From: a virus
Length of the DNA: 35,436 nt
Direction: 5' to 3' (one strand)
IMG/VR virus record: IMGVR_UViG_3300010885_022602
Span: 1-35,436 of that record
Part shown: positions 16,079-25,285 of the stretch, piece by piece
Position numbering within the stretch: the first letter of the stretch is position 1
Layout of the letters: each line of letters starts with the position of its first letter
Program-made: the position numbers and the translations under genes
Notes under the pieces: generated by a model
What the model saw: the letters and a program-made list of their open reading frames with translations, nothing else
The model's database searches: none
What the model was told of the DNA's origin: nothing

Positions 16079-17091
16079 GTTTCATAACAGTAGCAATGAT
16101 CGGAGCCGGAGCCTCGCTTGCAGGTGGTCTTTTAGCGTCATCTGGTGCTAGCGCTGCTGCCAGTACTCAGGCTGGTGCGGCTGATCGTGCTTCGGCGCTT
16201 CAGAAGCAGATATTTGACCAGCAAATGGCGGGGCAAGAACCCTACCGTCAGGCTGGACTAACAGGGCAAAACCGGCTGATGGAGTTGCTCGGACTAAGCG
16301 CACCCGCGCAGCCTGGTGTTGGTGGTGCGCCTACTATGCGTACCGACGCCGAACTTCGCAATGCGTTAATGGGGCAATTTTCAACCCCGGCAACGTATGA
16401 TTCAACTGTCGGTGATCACGGTGGCATGGTGGGTGGAGGGGTTAACGAAGCCGGTCTTGTTGCGGCTATTGCGTCGGCACGTCAAGGCGACCAGAACGCC
16501 ATGAACAACTACCGGCCACCGCAAGGTGCTGGTAGTCAAAGTGCTGACTTTGGCAAGTATGCGCGTGACTTCAATATGTCGGACTTCCAGCAAGACCCAG
16601 GCTATGCGTTCCGCTTGAGCGAAGGCCAAAAGGCATTGGATAGGTCTGCGGCGGCTAGGGGTGGCCTAATCTCCGGTGGGGCGTTGAAGGCAGCTACTCG
16701 CTTTGGGCAGGACATGGGTTCGCAGGAGTACCAGAACGCATTCAACCGTTACCAGACAAACCGATCTAACCAACTACAGCCACTGGGCAATTTGATGGCA
16801 TCCGGTCAGTCTGCGGCGTCTAACCAAGGCTCCGCTGCGGGGCAGTATGGCACCAACGTCGGGAATCTAACGATGCAAGCGGGTAATGCAATGGCAGCGG
16901 GTCAAATGGGTTCTGCAAACACTTTAGCTGGCGGGTTGCAGAATGCCGCAAGTTCATACCAAAACCAAATGAATTTCAATGATTATTTGGCGTCAAAAAG
17001 AACGCCGCCTATGAGTCAACCATCGTACGCAGCGCCGCAATATATGGAAACAGATCCGTATTCCGGTGTGCGTTCGCAGGGATACATTTAA
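16075..17091 (+). CDS. DNA ejection protein, P22 gp7-like (putative)
   Basis: A 338-residue protein. It starts with a Gly/Ala-rich hydrophobic segment (residues 5-30, with IGAGASLAGGLLASSGASA) that could insert in a membrane, followed by helical Gln-rich sequence. Residues about 165-240 contain DFQQDPGYAFRLSEGQKALD and GGLISGGALKAATRFGQDMG, a motif set common to phage internal virion proteins annotated as DNA transfer proteins. In P22, gp7, gp20 and gp16 leave the head to form a channel through the host envelope; the order here fits. The start overlaps the cupin gene stop. Confidence 0.75.
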   Translation: MSFITVAMIGAGASLAGGLLASSGASAAASTQAGAADRASALQKQIFDQQMAGQEPYRQAGLTGQNRLMELLGLSAPAQPGVGGAPTMRTDAELRNALMGQFSTPATYDSTVGDHGGMVGGGVNEAGLVAAIASARQGDQNAMNNYRPPQGAGSQSADFGKYARDFNMSDFQQDPGYAFRLSEGQKALDRSAAARGGLISGGALKAATRFGQDMGSQEYQNAFNRYQTNRSNQLQPLGNLMASGQSAASNQGSAAGQYGTNVGNLTMQAGNAMAAGQMGSANTLAGGLQNAASSYQNQMNFNDYLASKRTPPMSQPSYAAPQYMETDPYSGVRSQGYI

Positions 17092-17100
17092 GGACAAATC

Positions 17101-18615
17101 ATGGCTGATCTAAACGCACTTATCGCTCAGGGTTACCAGTTCCAACCTCCCGCCGATCCCTTCGTTCAATATGCAAAAAGACAGCAGTTGGATGTTGGTG
17201 AAAACCAAAATGCTTTGACACAATACCAACTTGCACAGGCTCAACGCGCAGATACTCAAGCAAACGCGCTAAACGCTGCCTATGCTGGTGGGATCAATGC
17301 GGACACAGGCGAGATGGACTACGCAAAAGTTCGCAGATATTTGGGCGCTGCCGGTGCGGGGTCACAAATTCCGGAGCTTGAAAAAACGCGCATGGCACAG
17401 GCCACAGCGAAACTTAATCAGCAGAAATTAATGGGTGAGGTCGCAGCGCAACCCGTGGCTTTGGCGAAAGCGATAACAGACGCCGTGGAAGCGCAACTAA
17501 AGCAATCAAGGGAATTTTTAGACCGCATTGATCCGAATAGCCCTACTGCTGGAGAGCAACTGATGAATTGGCATATGTCAAATCATTCAGATGCGTTAGG
17601 TGACACACTCCGCGCCAATGGTTCTACGTCACAACAAACTCAAGGTGATATTCAAGCCGCTGTTGCCGGGGGACCAAAAGCTATCGCTAGTTTCATAGAG
17701 CGCTCAAAACTAGGGCAGACTGAATTTGCAAAAGTAATAGCTCCAATGCCCGAGAAAGTAAACGATGGTAAGACTGAATTTTTCATAGATAAAAATCCAA
17801 GAAGCCCAACGTTTATGCAGAAAGTCGGCGGCGAAGGATTTGCAATGCAAGCTACGCCGGGGCAACTGCTGGTAAATGAAGTTGGCGCAGAACGTAACCG
17901 CATAGCAGCAGGTCAACTTGGGGTGGCAACGCAACGGTTAAACGCTGAAATGGCTACAGGTAACCTTACACCAGATACCATTGATTTTATCGCTGAAACA
18001 TACCGTCAAACTGGAACGTTACCACCTATGGGCATGGGGCCAATGGTTGCTGCCGCTCGGTCTAAGATTTTAACAAGAGCGGGTGAATTAGCTATGAGCA
18101 ACGGCGCGACTCCAGCGCAAGCGGCAACAGATGTAAGAACCGCTAAAGGTGAAACCGCAGGCATGATTTCGGGGCAACGTGCAGTCGGTACCCAGATCGC
18201 AAATGTGCAAGTCGCGGCCAATGAAGCCACGAAAATGATCAACATCGCAAAACCGTACGTGGATAAAGTCAATCCCAGTGATTATCCGATGCTTAATCCT
18301 GCTGGCAATTACATAGCTAGAAAGACCGGGGACACTAACATCGTTGGATTAGCAACAGCCCTTAACGCTGTTGTGAATACTTACGCGAGGGCGATCAATC
18401 CAAAGGGTATTGGTACGGTTTCAGATAAAAATCATGCCCGAGATATTATTAATGAGGCTATGTCTAAGGGTCAACTTAACGAGGCCTTTAACGTGATGAG
18501 TCAAGAAATGGGTGCGGCCCTTTCATCTGGCCCAGAAGTCAAAGCTGGTATGCGAGCGGCTAACGCACCTACTGGTGGCGCAGGTAAAGAAGTCCCGTTT
18601 GGGAGTCTAAAATAA
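17101..18615 (+). CDS. Internal virion / ejection protein (gp20-like position)
   Basis: A 504-residue, largely helical protein rich in Ala and Gln. Its start (ALIAQGYQFQPPADPFVQYAKRQQL) and the long helical region with QYQLAQAQRADTQANALN are typical of podophage ejection proteins, as is the AMSKGQLNEAF-type helix near the C-terminus. No enzymatic motif is visible. It lies between the gp7-like and gp16-like genes, the position of P22 gp20. AAGGAC precedes the ATG and its stop overlaps the next ATG by one base. Confidence 0.7.
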   Translation: MADLNALIAQGYQFQPPADPFVQYAKRQQLDVGENQNALTQYQLAQAQRADTQANALNAAYAGGINADTGEMDYAKVRRYLGAAGAGSQIPELEKTRMAQATAKLNQQKLMGEVAAQPVALAKAITDAVEAQLKQSREFLDRIDPNSPTAGEQLMNWHMSNHSDALGDTLRANGSTSQQTQGDIQAAVAGGPKAIASFIERSKLGQTEFAKVIAPMPEKVNDGKTEFFIDKNPRSPTFMQKVGGEGFAMQATPGQLLVNEVGAERNRIAAGQLGVATQRLNAEMATGNLTPDTIDFIAETYRQTGTLPPMGMGPMVAAARSKILTRAGELAMSNGATPAQAATDVRTAKGETAGMISGQRAVGTQIANVQVAANEATKMINIAKPYVDKVNPSDYPMLNPAGNYIARKTGDTNIVGLATALNAVVNTYARAINPKGIGTVSDKNHARDIINEAMSKGQLNEAFNVMSQEMGAALSSGPEVKAGMRAANAPTGGAGKEVPFGSLK

Positions 18616-20285
18616 TGGACGTCCGCCTACCCGATGGCACTCTGATTAAGGATGTGCCGGATGATATGTCTAAGGCTGACCTTACAGCCAAATTGAAATT
18701 AAACGGGTACGATGTTAGTAAGTTAGAAGCTCCCGGCGAAGGTATGCCGAATGCAAGGTTGCAAATTCCGGGGACAATACGGCCTGCTGAACCAGAAGCG
18801 CCAGCATCGTTTTTAAATAAAATTCGTGGTGCTGCTGAAGTTCTACCAGCGATGGCAGGTGGGATGGTCGGCGGTGTTGTCGCGCCTATCGCTCAACTTG
18901 GACATGAACTGACTCAAGGTCAAGCGTTTACACCTGAAGGCAAAGCAGCAGCAGCAGAGTTCGGTAAATATATCCAGGGGCAATTCTATCAACCAAGAGG
19001 TGAACTAGGGCAAGAATATACTGCTGCCGTTGGTAATGCTTTGGCACCTATGATCGGAGTTCCGATCCCAACACTTAATGCTCTTGGTAAATCGGCTCCT
19101 GCTGCCATTCGTGCTATTCGTGATGTTGCTGGCGCGGATTTACCGTTTGGTGAAACCACAGCAGCGCAAACAGCCCGTATCGGTCAGGCGAACATTGCTC
19201 AAAGCTTCCAAAACGCTGGACGAATTGAAGCCGCGAATAAGGGGTCGCAAATTGGGTTAGTCGCTAGTCCAGCCGCGATGAACCCGACTAAGACCAATAA
19301 AACAAAAGCATTTTTAACCGACCCGAAAGCAATTGATGTGGCTGCGGCTGAATCTAATGCCGTACGGGTACCACAAATTGCGCTCAATGAAATGGGCTTG
19401 CCTGTAAACACGGCACTCAATTCTGAAGCGCCGTTTGCAGCGGCTAGAGAAGCAGCTAGCGGTCCATATAAAGAAGTAGCAAAATTACCGTCAATGACCG
19501 CTGATTCAAAGGTAGTAGATTCTTTGGAATCGCTTCGACCAAACATACTAGTATTAGGGAAGACCCGCGCTGCTGCATTGAATGAGATTATTGACACGGC
19601 GAAACAAGACATAACAACAGGGCTTACTGGTTCTGAGACTATAAAAAGTATCAGTGATTTAAGAGCGCAAGCCCAGACTATCAATAATTCTCAAAAAGCA
19701 GGCCATCCGATTCCCGCAAGCGAATTAGATAAAGTAAAAGCCTATCGTGGTATCGCAGATGCACTGGAGCAAATGCTTGAAGACAACGTTACAGATCCCA
19801 AAACTCTAAGCGATCTTCGCGCCGCTCGCGTAAAAATAGCGAAAATTCACGCATATGAGGACGCTACTGACTTTAATACCGGAAAAATAGACCCGGCGCA
19901 GTTAGCGAAACTTACCGCTGAAAATTCAAAACTCACTGGCGACATTGCTACTATTGGACAATTCGCCGGAAATTTCCCGGAAGCGATGGGACTAACGACA
20001 CCTGAGTCTGTAGCTGGTGCCGTCAGGAGAACCCTAAGCAGAGCTACATTGAGCGGTGCGGTAGGCGCAGGGATCGGGTCGGTAATCCCCGGCGTAGGAA
20101 CAGCCGCTGGTTTAGCTGCTGGCGCTGCATTAGGTGAACTAGGTAGCAGGGCTATGGCTAAGCGAATGGTAAGCCCAAAGTACCAAGCCGCCAACGCAGT
20201 ACCCACAGACTACCGGCCAACGCCAGAGGCAATCCGCAAACTCAATAAGTTATCTCCAGACAACCAAAACGCACTAACACCATGA
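18615..20285 (+). CDS. Internal virion / ejection protein (gp16-like position)
   Basis: A 556-residue protein. The first 35 residues (VRLPDGTLIKDVPDDMSKADLTAKL) form a small domain found at the start of many phage internal virion proteins. A Gly/Ala hydrophobic stretch near residues 75-95 and another near 475-505 (GAVGAGIGSVIPGVGTAAG) could insert in a membrane, fitting a role in DNA ejection. The middle is helical. No lytic transglycosylase motif is seen. The last bases overlap the start of the lysis cassette (ATGA). Confidence 0.72.
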   Translation: MDVRLPDGTLIKDVPDDMSKADLTAKLKLNGYDVSKLEAPGEGMPNARLQIPGTIRPAEPEAPASFLNKIRGAAEVLPAMAGGMVGGVVAPIAQLGHELTQGQAFTPEGKAAAAEFGKYIQGQFYQPRGELGQEYTAAVGNALAPMIGVPIPTLNALGKSAPAAIRAIRDVAGADLPFGETTAAQTARIGQANIAQSFQNAGRIEAANKGSQIGLVASPAAMNPTKTNKTKAFLTDPKAIDVAAAESNAVRVPQIALNEMGLPVNTALNSEAPFAAAREAASGPYKEVAKLPSMTADSKVVDSLESLRPNILVLGKTRAAALNEIIDTAKQDITTGLTGSETIKSISDLRAQAQTINNSQKAGHPIPASELDKVKAYRGIADALEQMLEDNVTDPKTLSDLRAARVKIAKIHAYEDATDFNTGKIDPAQLAKLTAENSKLTGDIATIGQFAGNFPEAMGLTTPESVAGAVRRTLSRATLSGAVGAGIGSVIPGVGTAAGLAAGAALGELGSRAMAKRMVSPKYQAANAVPTDYRPTPEAIRKLNKLSPDNQNALTP

Positions 20286-20503
20286 TCGACCAACAAACAG
20301 TCAACATTATCTTGGGCGCGGTGATGTCCGTTATCGGGTGGTTTGCGCGTGAGCTGTGGGCTGCGGTGAAGCAGCTTAAAGACGACCTGGCTCAACTGCC
20401 AAAAGTCTATCTCGCCCGATCGGATTACAAGGATGACATGCGCGAGGTCAAAGAGATGCTCGGCAAAATCTTTGACCGACTAGACCATAAAGCCGACAAA
20501 TGA
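20282..20503 (+). CDS. Small membrane protein of the lysis cassette
   Basis: A 73-residue protein with one N-terminal membrane segment (about residues 7-28, IILGAVMSVIGWFARELWAAV) followed by a charged coiled-coil region ending DRLDHKADK. Small proteins of this type with a LARSDYKDDMREVKEML-like segment precede endolysin genes in many phages and are called holin-like; antiholin or regulator is also possible. It overlaps the ejection gene upstream and the endolysin downstream by four bases each. Confidence 0.7.
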   Translation: MIDQQTVNIILGAVMSVIGWFARELWAAVKQLKDDLAQLPKVYLARSDYKDDMREVKEMLGKIFDRLDHKADK

Positions 20504-20967
20504 CATTCGACCAAGCGTTTGAGCGGTTGATAGGTTTGGAGGGCGGCTACGTTAACGATCCGCATGACCCAGGCGGCGAGACTAAGTACGGAATTTCTCG
20601 GCGCAGCTATCCCGGCGAAATGATTCGAACGATAACACTGGCACATGCCAAGGAAATCTACCTGCGCGACTACTGGGGGCCAACGGGATGCGAGAGTGTG
20701 CCTGACGCCATCAAGTTTGACCTCTTTGACATGGCGGTGAACTCTGGCGTCGGTACTGCCATCAAGACCTTGCAACGCACCGTTGGCGTGGACGACGATG
20801 GCAACCTTGGCCCGGTCACGCTACAGGCTGTGGTGTCTATGCCTGCCCTGCGGTTCGTCGCTAGGTTCAACGGGGCTAGGTTGCAGTTTATGTCTGCCCT
20901 GCCAACCTGGCCGTCATTTGGTCGGGGGTGGGCTAACCGCATCGCCAAAAATCTGTTGGAGGCGTAA
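20500..20967 (+). CDS. Endolysin, GH108-type N-acetylmuramidase
   Basis: A 155-residue peptidoglycan hydrolase. The catalytic motif LEGGYVNDPHDPGGETKYGIS (Glu at residue 14) is the signature of glycoside hydrolase family 108, and the C-terminal part (FDMAVNSGVGTAIKTLQRTVGV..DG..GPVT) is the matching peptidoglycan-binding domain. It lacks an obvious signal peptide, so it should depend on a holin for release. It sits between a single-TM protein and a 3TM holin, a compact lysis cassette. Typical length for the family. Confidence 0.92.
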   Translation: MTFDQAFERLIGLEGGYVNDPHDPGGETKYGISRRSYPGEMIRTITLAHAKEIYLRDYWGPTGCESVPDAIKFDLFDMAVNSGVGTAIKTLQRTVGVDDDGNLGPVTLQAVVSMPALRFVARFNGARLQFMSALPTWPSFGRGWANRIAKNLLEA

Positions 20968-21356
20968 TGTCACTCGACCCACTCACCGCAGGCATCGACC
21001 TCGCCAAGACTGTCGTGCAAACGATTTGGCCCGACAAGACTGAACAGGAGAAGGCGCAGCTTGCCGCAGCACTTGCTTTGGTACAGGGTCAGTTGGACAT
21101 CAACAAGGCAGAAGCAGGCTCTACAAGCGTTTTTGTCTCCGGGTGGCGACCAGCGATAGGCTGGGTCTGCGGCGTGGCTTGCGCGTGGAACTGGATCGGT
21201 CTGAAGGCATTGCTGTTTGCTGCTGCCTACCTAGACCATCCGCTGACGGGTTTAGCGCCAGCGGACTTGAGTGAAATGATGCCCGTCTTGATGGGGATGC
21301 TCGGCCTAAGTGGCCTTCGCACCATTGAGAAGCTAAACGGTCGCGCTTCTAAGTAG
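20967..21356 (+). CDS. Holin, 3TM GTA-type
   Basis: A 129-residue protein whose central and C-terminal parts hold hydrophobic segments: GWRPAIGWVCGVACAWNW, then LKALLFAAAY, then a short MMPVLMGMLGLSG before a basic tail. The SGWRPAIGWVC phrase and the leading helix with WPDKTEQEKAQL are characteristic of the three-TM holin family first named for gene transfer agent release. It would form membrane lesions that free the muramidase. It is the last plus-strand gene; its 3' end overlaps the minus-strand primase-helicase gene by eight bases. Confidence 0.88.
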   Translation: MSLDPLTAGIDLAKTVVQTIWPDKTEQEKAQLAAALALVQGQLDINKAEAGSTSVFVSGWRPAIGWVCGVACAWNWIGLKALLFAAAYLDHPLTGLAPADLSEMMPVLMGMLGLSGLRTIEKLNGRASK

Positions 21357-23925
21357 CTTCATCTTGTTTCTCCTCGATTGGTTTTGGGAACTTGGACGCG
21401 CTACGAGCAGCGCTGATTGATGACCATAGGTGCGGTACTGTGTCCTGTGTCAGGTCGTACGCGTAAGTAGAGCCATGCCATTTACCTGAGGGCCGGGTCT
21501 TCTTGAATCCGAGTCCCCGGAGTACCTTCTGGACCCGTAATACGTCATTCTGGCTCTGTCTTGAAGTGTCGATCTGCAACACGATGCCGAGTATCAAATG
21601 TAACGGACCTGAGCGGACATTGAAACCCGCAACCGGCTGACCGAGTTCATACCGGGGGACGGCGAAAAAGATTTCATTGGCAAAACTATCTGGATCGGTA
21701 AGTGCATCCCGAATCCTCTGGAACCATGGCTCCACATTTTCAACGCTAATTTGGCGGTCACCTTGCTCCTCAGTAACTAGCTCTTGTGGGACTTTATGCC
21801 AATCCTCCCCTAATTCGTAAGCGTAGACTGCCTCAGCCCATATCTGCTCGCGCATCTCTTTCAGCTGCAGTGTCCGGACCGGCCCACACTCACCCACGTG
21901 AGTCGGCCAGAATCGACGGGCACCCGTCAAATCAGAGATATACGCCTGACCCACCTCGTTGGTGGTACCAGCAAAAACGCAGGTGCGGGGATAAGCTTTC
22001 GGATCACGTTCATAGGAAAGCCGGACATCGTCCACAGTGGTGGTCAAGATCGCCTTGAGCGCTTCCATATCGGCACGACGGACAGTCGCGAGTTCCGACA
22101 TTTCTACGATCATCTTGCCTGCAATCACGGCTACCATGTCTTTATGGGATGTCCCACCACCCGTCATGCCGCCTGAATATTCGGTGTAGAATTGCCCTCC
22201 AAGAATACGAAGTGCTTGCGATTTGCCGATACCCTGAGTGCCTTCAAAGATCAGCATATGGTCGGCTTGGCATCCGGGTTCCATGGCACGAGCCACGGCG
22301 CTGATCAGCCATTTGCGCCCTATTGCTCGGGTATATTCGGTATTCTTGGTCCCCATGTAATCTGGTAGCCACGTGTCGAGGCGACGGGTACCGTCCCAAA
22401 TCAATTGCTTCAGGCTGATCCGCAGGGGATTGACTCGGTATTCACTGGCCAGATACTTGATCACTTGGCTCATGTGCATTTGCTTGACCCAAGATTCCCC
22501 GGCTGAGTGGAATCGGACCATCATATTGATTTCTTCCTCTTCGCTGCATTTCGGGCAGTCGATATCTCCAATCTTGCCGACGCGAACCCGGTGGTCATAA
22601 TCCGCAATCCAGAACATGGGTACAATGCCTTCATCCTGCATTAAACGGGCACGGTTAATAATGCCTACGATATTACCTCGTTCGTTATTATCTCCGATCG
22701 TCTCCCGCTGAAATCGCTTACGCTCTGACTTGATCAAGTCTTCCAACAACAATATCCGGGGGCGAGCGCATTCTTTGCGAAGTTTCTTCAGAATCTGGAT
22801 CAACTGCTTTCCGGTAGCGCAAGCTGACTGGACCAATTCATTGTCCATTTCTGCAGACGGGCCATCACACCAATCTTTCAGCCGGTCATATATTGTCTCG
22901 GGACTTTTGTAAGTCGGGTCGATCTTCTCACGGAATTCCTTCCAACGGAAGGCGGAGCAAGAATCATGGAGACACCGATACACAGGCCGGTTGCTGACCA
23001 AACCCACCATGGGGTCGGAGTGAGTCTCATTGAATGGACATTTCGAGATGATCCATTTCTGGCCTTCATTGCCAAACATTGGGCGCGGACCGCTCATGAT
23101 CGTTTGCCCCCGATCAGTCAGCCATTTCACCATATCGGAAATGTACTCGCCGGTCATGTCCCGGAATTCGTCTGATTTAGCGTCTCGCAGTGGCCTCGCC
23201 ACATTTTCAATCTGGTCGCGGGTCAGGAGCTTCAATTCCTTAGGAACCCGTGTCAACATTGCGACCCGGTGTGGCCGGTCAGCCGTATGGGATCCCTTGG
23301 CGCTCACCGTACCGTAAATCTTCCAAACCCGGCTCGAATTGAAGACAGTAACGTCTACTTTGACCGCATCATCCGAGAAAATGGAAGACAGCATCTTAAG
23401 CGCATACTCAAAATCAATCCGAGCCAAGTCGTCATTCGGCTCGTCGACCCGGTACATCACGTGACACCCATTGCCGCTGTCGGCTCGAATTGGTTCCGGC
23501 CACCCGATCGATGTTAACCACTCGACCACATCATCTGCCTTGCGCAGAGCAGCTTCGTATTCCGATTTGGATGACGAGATTCCAGCGGGTCGGACTGCAT
23601 CAAAATCAAGTAAAAACCAGCGGCGGCGTAGAACATCAACATCCGAAGACGTCATGAACGAGCCATAAGTTAGCGTATTCTCGCTACGTGCCATTAATGC
23701 TGGTTGGATCGGGTTCACGGTCATGTAGACCGATTGGTGTTTACCATTCTCCTTGGCGATCATAGAGGCAGCGATGCCGGTATCATTGAAATACCCGCTG
23801 ATCGTCCCTGCCTTCGTCTTAGGAATCCGTACCTCGAAAACGTCCCCCGGTGCATGCAGTAGATCGAGCGTGGCCTTGATAATTATCGCAGGCTTCGTCT
23901 CCGCATATTCTTTGAATTGATTCAC
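21349..23925 (-). CDS. AEP primase-polymerase fused to VirE-type helicase
   Basis: An 858-residue replication protein. The N-terminal archaeo-eukaryotic primase domain keeps its catalytic motifs: D107 and D109 in FLLDFDA, H155 in SGNGCHVMY and D191 in VDVTVF, followed by R199 and K202. A Cys/His cluster (C296, H302, C318, C323) and a CPKC (457-460) suggest zinc sites. The C-terminal half is a virulence-associated-E-like superfamily 3 helicase with Walker A EGTQGIGKS at 561-569. It probably primes and unwinds, and may polymerise. Start is GTG at 23925 with AAGGA six bases upstream. It ends the minus-strand operon and overlaps the holin gene. Confidence 0.9.
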   Translation of the reverse strand: MNQFKEYAETKPAIIIKATLDLLHAPGDVFEVRIPKTKAGTISGYFNDTGIAASMIAKENGKHQSVYMTVNPIQPALMARSENTLTYGSFMTSSDVDVLRRRWFLLDFDAVRPAGISSSKSEYEAALRKADDVVEWLTSIGWPEPIRADSGNGCHVMYRVDEPNDDLARIDFEYALKMLSSIFSDDAVKVDVTVFNSSRVWKIYGTVSAKGSHTADRPHRVAMLTRVPKELKLLTRDQIENVARPLRDAKSDEFRDMTGEYISDMVKWLTDRGQTIMSGPRPMFGNEGQKWIISKCPFNETHSDPMVGLVSNRPVYRCLHDSCSAFRWKEFREKIDPTYKSPETIYDRLKDWCDGPSAEMDNELVQSACATGKQLIQILKKLRKECARPRILLLEDLIKSERKRFQRETIGDNNERGNIVGIINRARLMQDEGIVPMFWIADYDHRVRVGKIGDIDCPKCSEEEEINMMVRFHSAGESWVKQMHMSQVIKYLASEYRVNPLRISLKQLIWDGTRRLDTWLPDYMGTKNTEYTRAIGRKWLISAVARAMEPGCQADHMLIFEGTQGIGKSQALRILGGQFYTEYSGGMTGGGTSHKDMVAVIAGKMIVEMSELATVRRADMEALKAILTTTVDDVRLSYERDPKAYPRTCVFAGTTNEVGQAYISDLTGARRFWPTHVGECGPVRTLQLKEMREQIWAEAVYAYELGEDWHKVPQELVTEEQGDRQISVENVEPWFQRIRDALTDPDSFANEIFFAVPRYELGQPVAGFNVRSGPLHLILGIVLQIDTSRQSQNDVLRVQKVLRGLGFKKTRPSGKWHGSTYAYDLTQDTVPHLWSSISAARSASKFPKPIEEKQDEAT

Positions 23926-23926
23926 G

Positions 23927-24370
23927 TTAAATCCTTGTCAGTGTTTTAAGTATGGGAACCAACACTTTTACGACATCAGCTTGATTACACGTAGCGGTAC
24001 ATATTAACTGCATATCGGAAGCGTTATGAATCTCGGGCACGGTAGCGTGGTATATACCGTCCACCAGATATAGCGTTTTCTTAACGCGAATCAGGAAATG
24101 AATCGGCATATGAGGGAGCCAGCGTCGCATAAATTGGTGTTGCGAAGGCTCGACTTTAATGCGGCGAGTCGGAAAAAGATCTGTGTCGATAGCCTTGAGT
24201 TCTAACCATCCAACCCGATATTCAATTCGATGATCTTCCTCGTTGACCATCACATAATGGAGGTCGGGTATACCGGGGCTAATATGACGATCTTCATGCC
24301 ATGCCATCATCCACTTGCCCCTCATCGCCGGTCCAATAAAGTGCCGGAATGACAGTTCAGCTGTGTTCAT
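23927..24370 (-). CDS. PD-(D/E)XK nuclease (VRR-NUC/resolvase-like)
   Basis: A 147-residue protein with the core of a restriction-fold nuclease: GIPD (D36) followed about 20 residues later by WLELKA (E57, K59). A QHQFMRRW helix after the core matches VRR-NUC-like and podophage endonucleases. It may act in recombination, concatemer processing or destruction of host DNA. It lies between the HD phosphohydrolase (14-base overlap) and the primase-helicase, one base upstream of the latter. No clear SD was found, so it is probably translated by coupling. Confidence 0.8.
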   Translation of the reverse strand: MNTAELSFRHFIGPAMRGKWMMAWHEDRHISPGIPDLHYVMVNEEDHRIEYRVGWLELKAIDTDLFPTRRIKVEPSQHQFMRRWLPHMPIHFLIRVKKTLYLVDGIYHATVPEIHNASDMQLICTATCNQADVVKVLVPILKTLTRI

Positions 24371-24911
24371 ATGCGTAGAACATGATGTAGTCTTTCACAT
24401 GCGCGATCACATGCTCCGGCCAATGATGTTCGTCCTTGGCGGACTCGAAGATTTTGAGTATCTGCTCTTCGAGTCCCTCCTGCGCGTGAGATGCAGTCAT
24501 ATCGACTCCATGTAAACGGACGAATCGGATGCCGTCCGCAAGATCGCACATCTTGATCAACATCATGGTGCTTGAACGTGCTTCTAAGAAAAAATCACGT
24601 GGTGTAACCAATTTCTCCAAAGCACTGATCCCAGTAAGCATTTTCTTTGTATGAGAGGGGATATCGCCGGTAAACGCTTCCGGGAGGTCGTGCACCAGAG
24701 CCACAGCGCCCACGTAATGGTAGGTGTCGAAGAATTCGATCGGGGAATTCAGTGCGATGAGCATCGCCAACATCGCCACGTTCGCGGAATGTTCGGCCAG
24801 ATTTTGGGTCCGAGTCGTGTCAATCATATGCCAGCGCTTCACAGCCTGAATCCGCATCACCGATTCCAACATGTGCCGTTCTGGTCCGTAGGCCAAGAAT
24901 TTATTTAACAT
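24357..24911 (-). CDS. datZ: HD phosphohydrolase, DatZ-like dATP triphosphohydrolase (putative)
   Basis: A 184-residue HD-domain enzyme of the YfbR/DatZ type. Metal ligands are visible: H41 in AEHS, H74-D75 in VHDLPEAFTGD (with E78) and D123 in KMCDLAD; the R26-W27 pair lies in the substrate-binding helix. In Z-phages DatZ removes dATP (to deoxyadenosine and triphosphate), excluding adenine from replication. The adjacency to purZ and mazZ makes this the best call; a general 5'-nucleotidase of the YfbR type is the alternative. ATG at 24911 is chosen over GTG at 24917 because GAGGAG lies five bases before it. Confidence 0.82.
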   Translation of the reverse strand: MLNKFLAYGPERHMLESVMRIQAVKRWHMIDTTRTQNLAEHSANVAMLAMLIALNSPIEFFDTYHYVGAVALVHDLPEAFTGDIPSHTKKMLTGISALEKLVTPRDFFLEARSSTMMLIKMCDLADGIRFVRLHGVDMTASHAQEGLEEQILKIFESAKDEHHWPEHVIAHVKDYIMFYAYEHS

Positions 24912-24913
24912 AA

Positions 24914-25285
24914 TCACTCCTCGTAATAAACATGACTATTTACCCCATTTTTGTCAGTCACCCATGTCCGAGCTTGGTTGATTTCAAGCTTTCGCAAGAC
25001 TGCCGTGGTAACGTCAACCTTCTTACGTTTGGCGTAATCCAGCAAGAGGATAAACATATCAGCGATCTCGTTCGCGTCCCCGTCTGACTCGATCATTTCA
25101 GCGATCTCACCATACATCTTGAGGTACATACTGGCATCGTTACGATTCGGAAAAGTAGCCTCTGCCCATTCGAATACTCGCTCAGTTAATTCCCCCACTT
25201 CAGTATTGTGGTCGTGGGACCAATCATTAGTTTCTTCGGGGTCTCCGAGATAATCTATCATAAGTTCAAACTCCAATTGTTTCAT
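24914..25285 (-). CDS. mazZ: MazG-fold pyrophosphohydrolase, MazZ-like
   Basis: A 123-residue all-helical protein with the MazG metal motif: EIAE (E60, E63) and EIAD (E73, D76), that is EXXE then EXXD. MazZ enzymes cut dGTP (and dATP) to the monophosphate, so they feed dGMP to PurZ and also lower dATP. The ATG at 25285 overlaps the purZ end by 20 bases and has GGAG at good spacing. A second in-frame ATG at 25261 also has a GGAG, so the start is not certain. It precedes datZ by two bases. Confidence 0.83.
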   Translation of the reverse strand: MKQLEFELMIDYLGDPEETNDWSHDHNTEVGELTERVFEWAEATFPNRNDASMYLKMYGEIAEMIESDGDANEIADMFILLLDYAKRKKVDVTTAVLRKLEINQARTWVTDKNGVNSHVYYEE

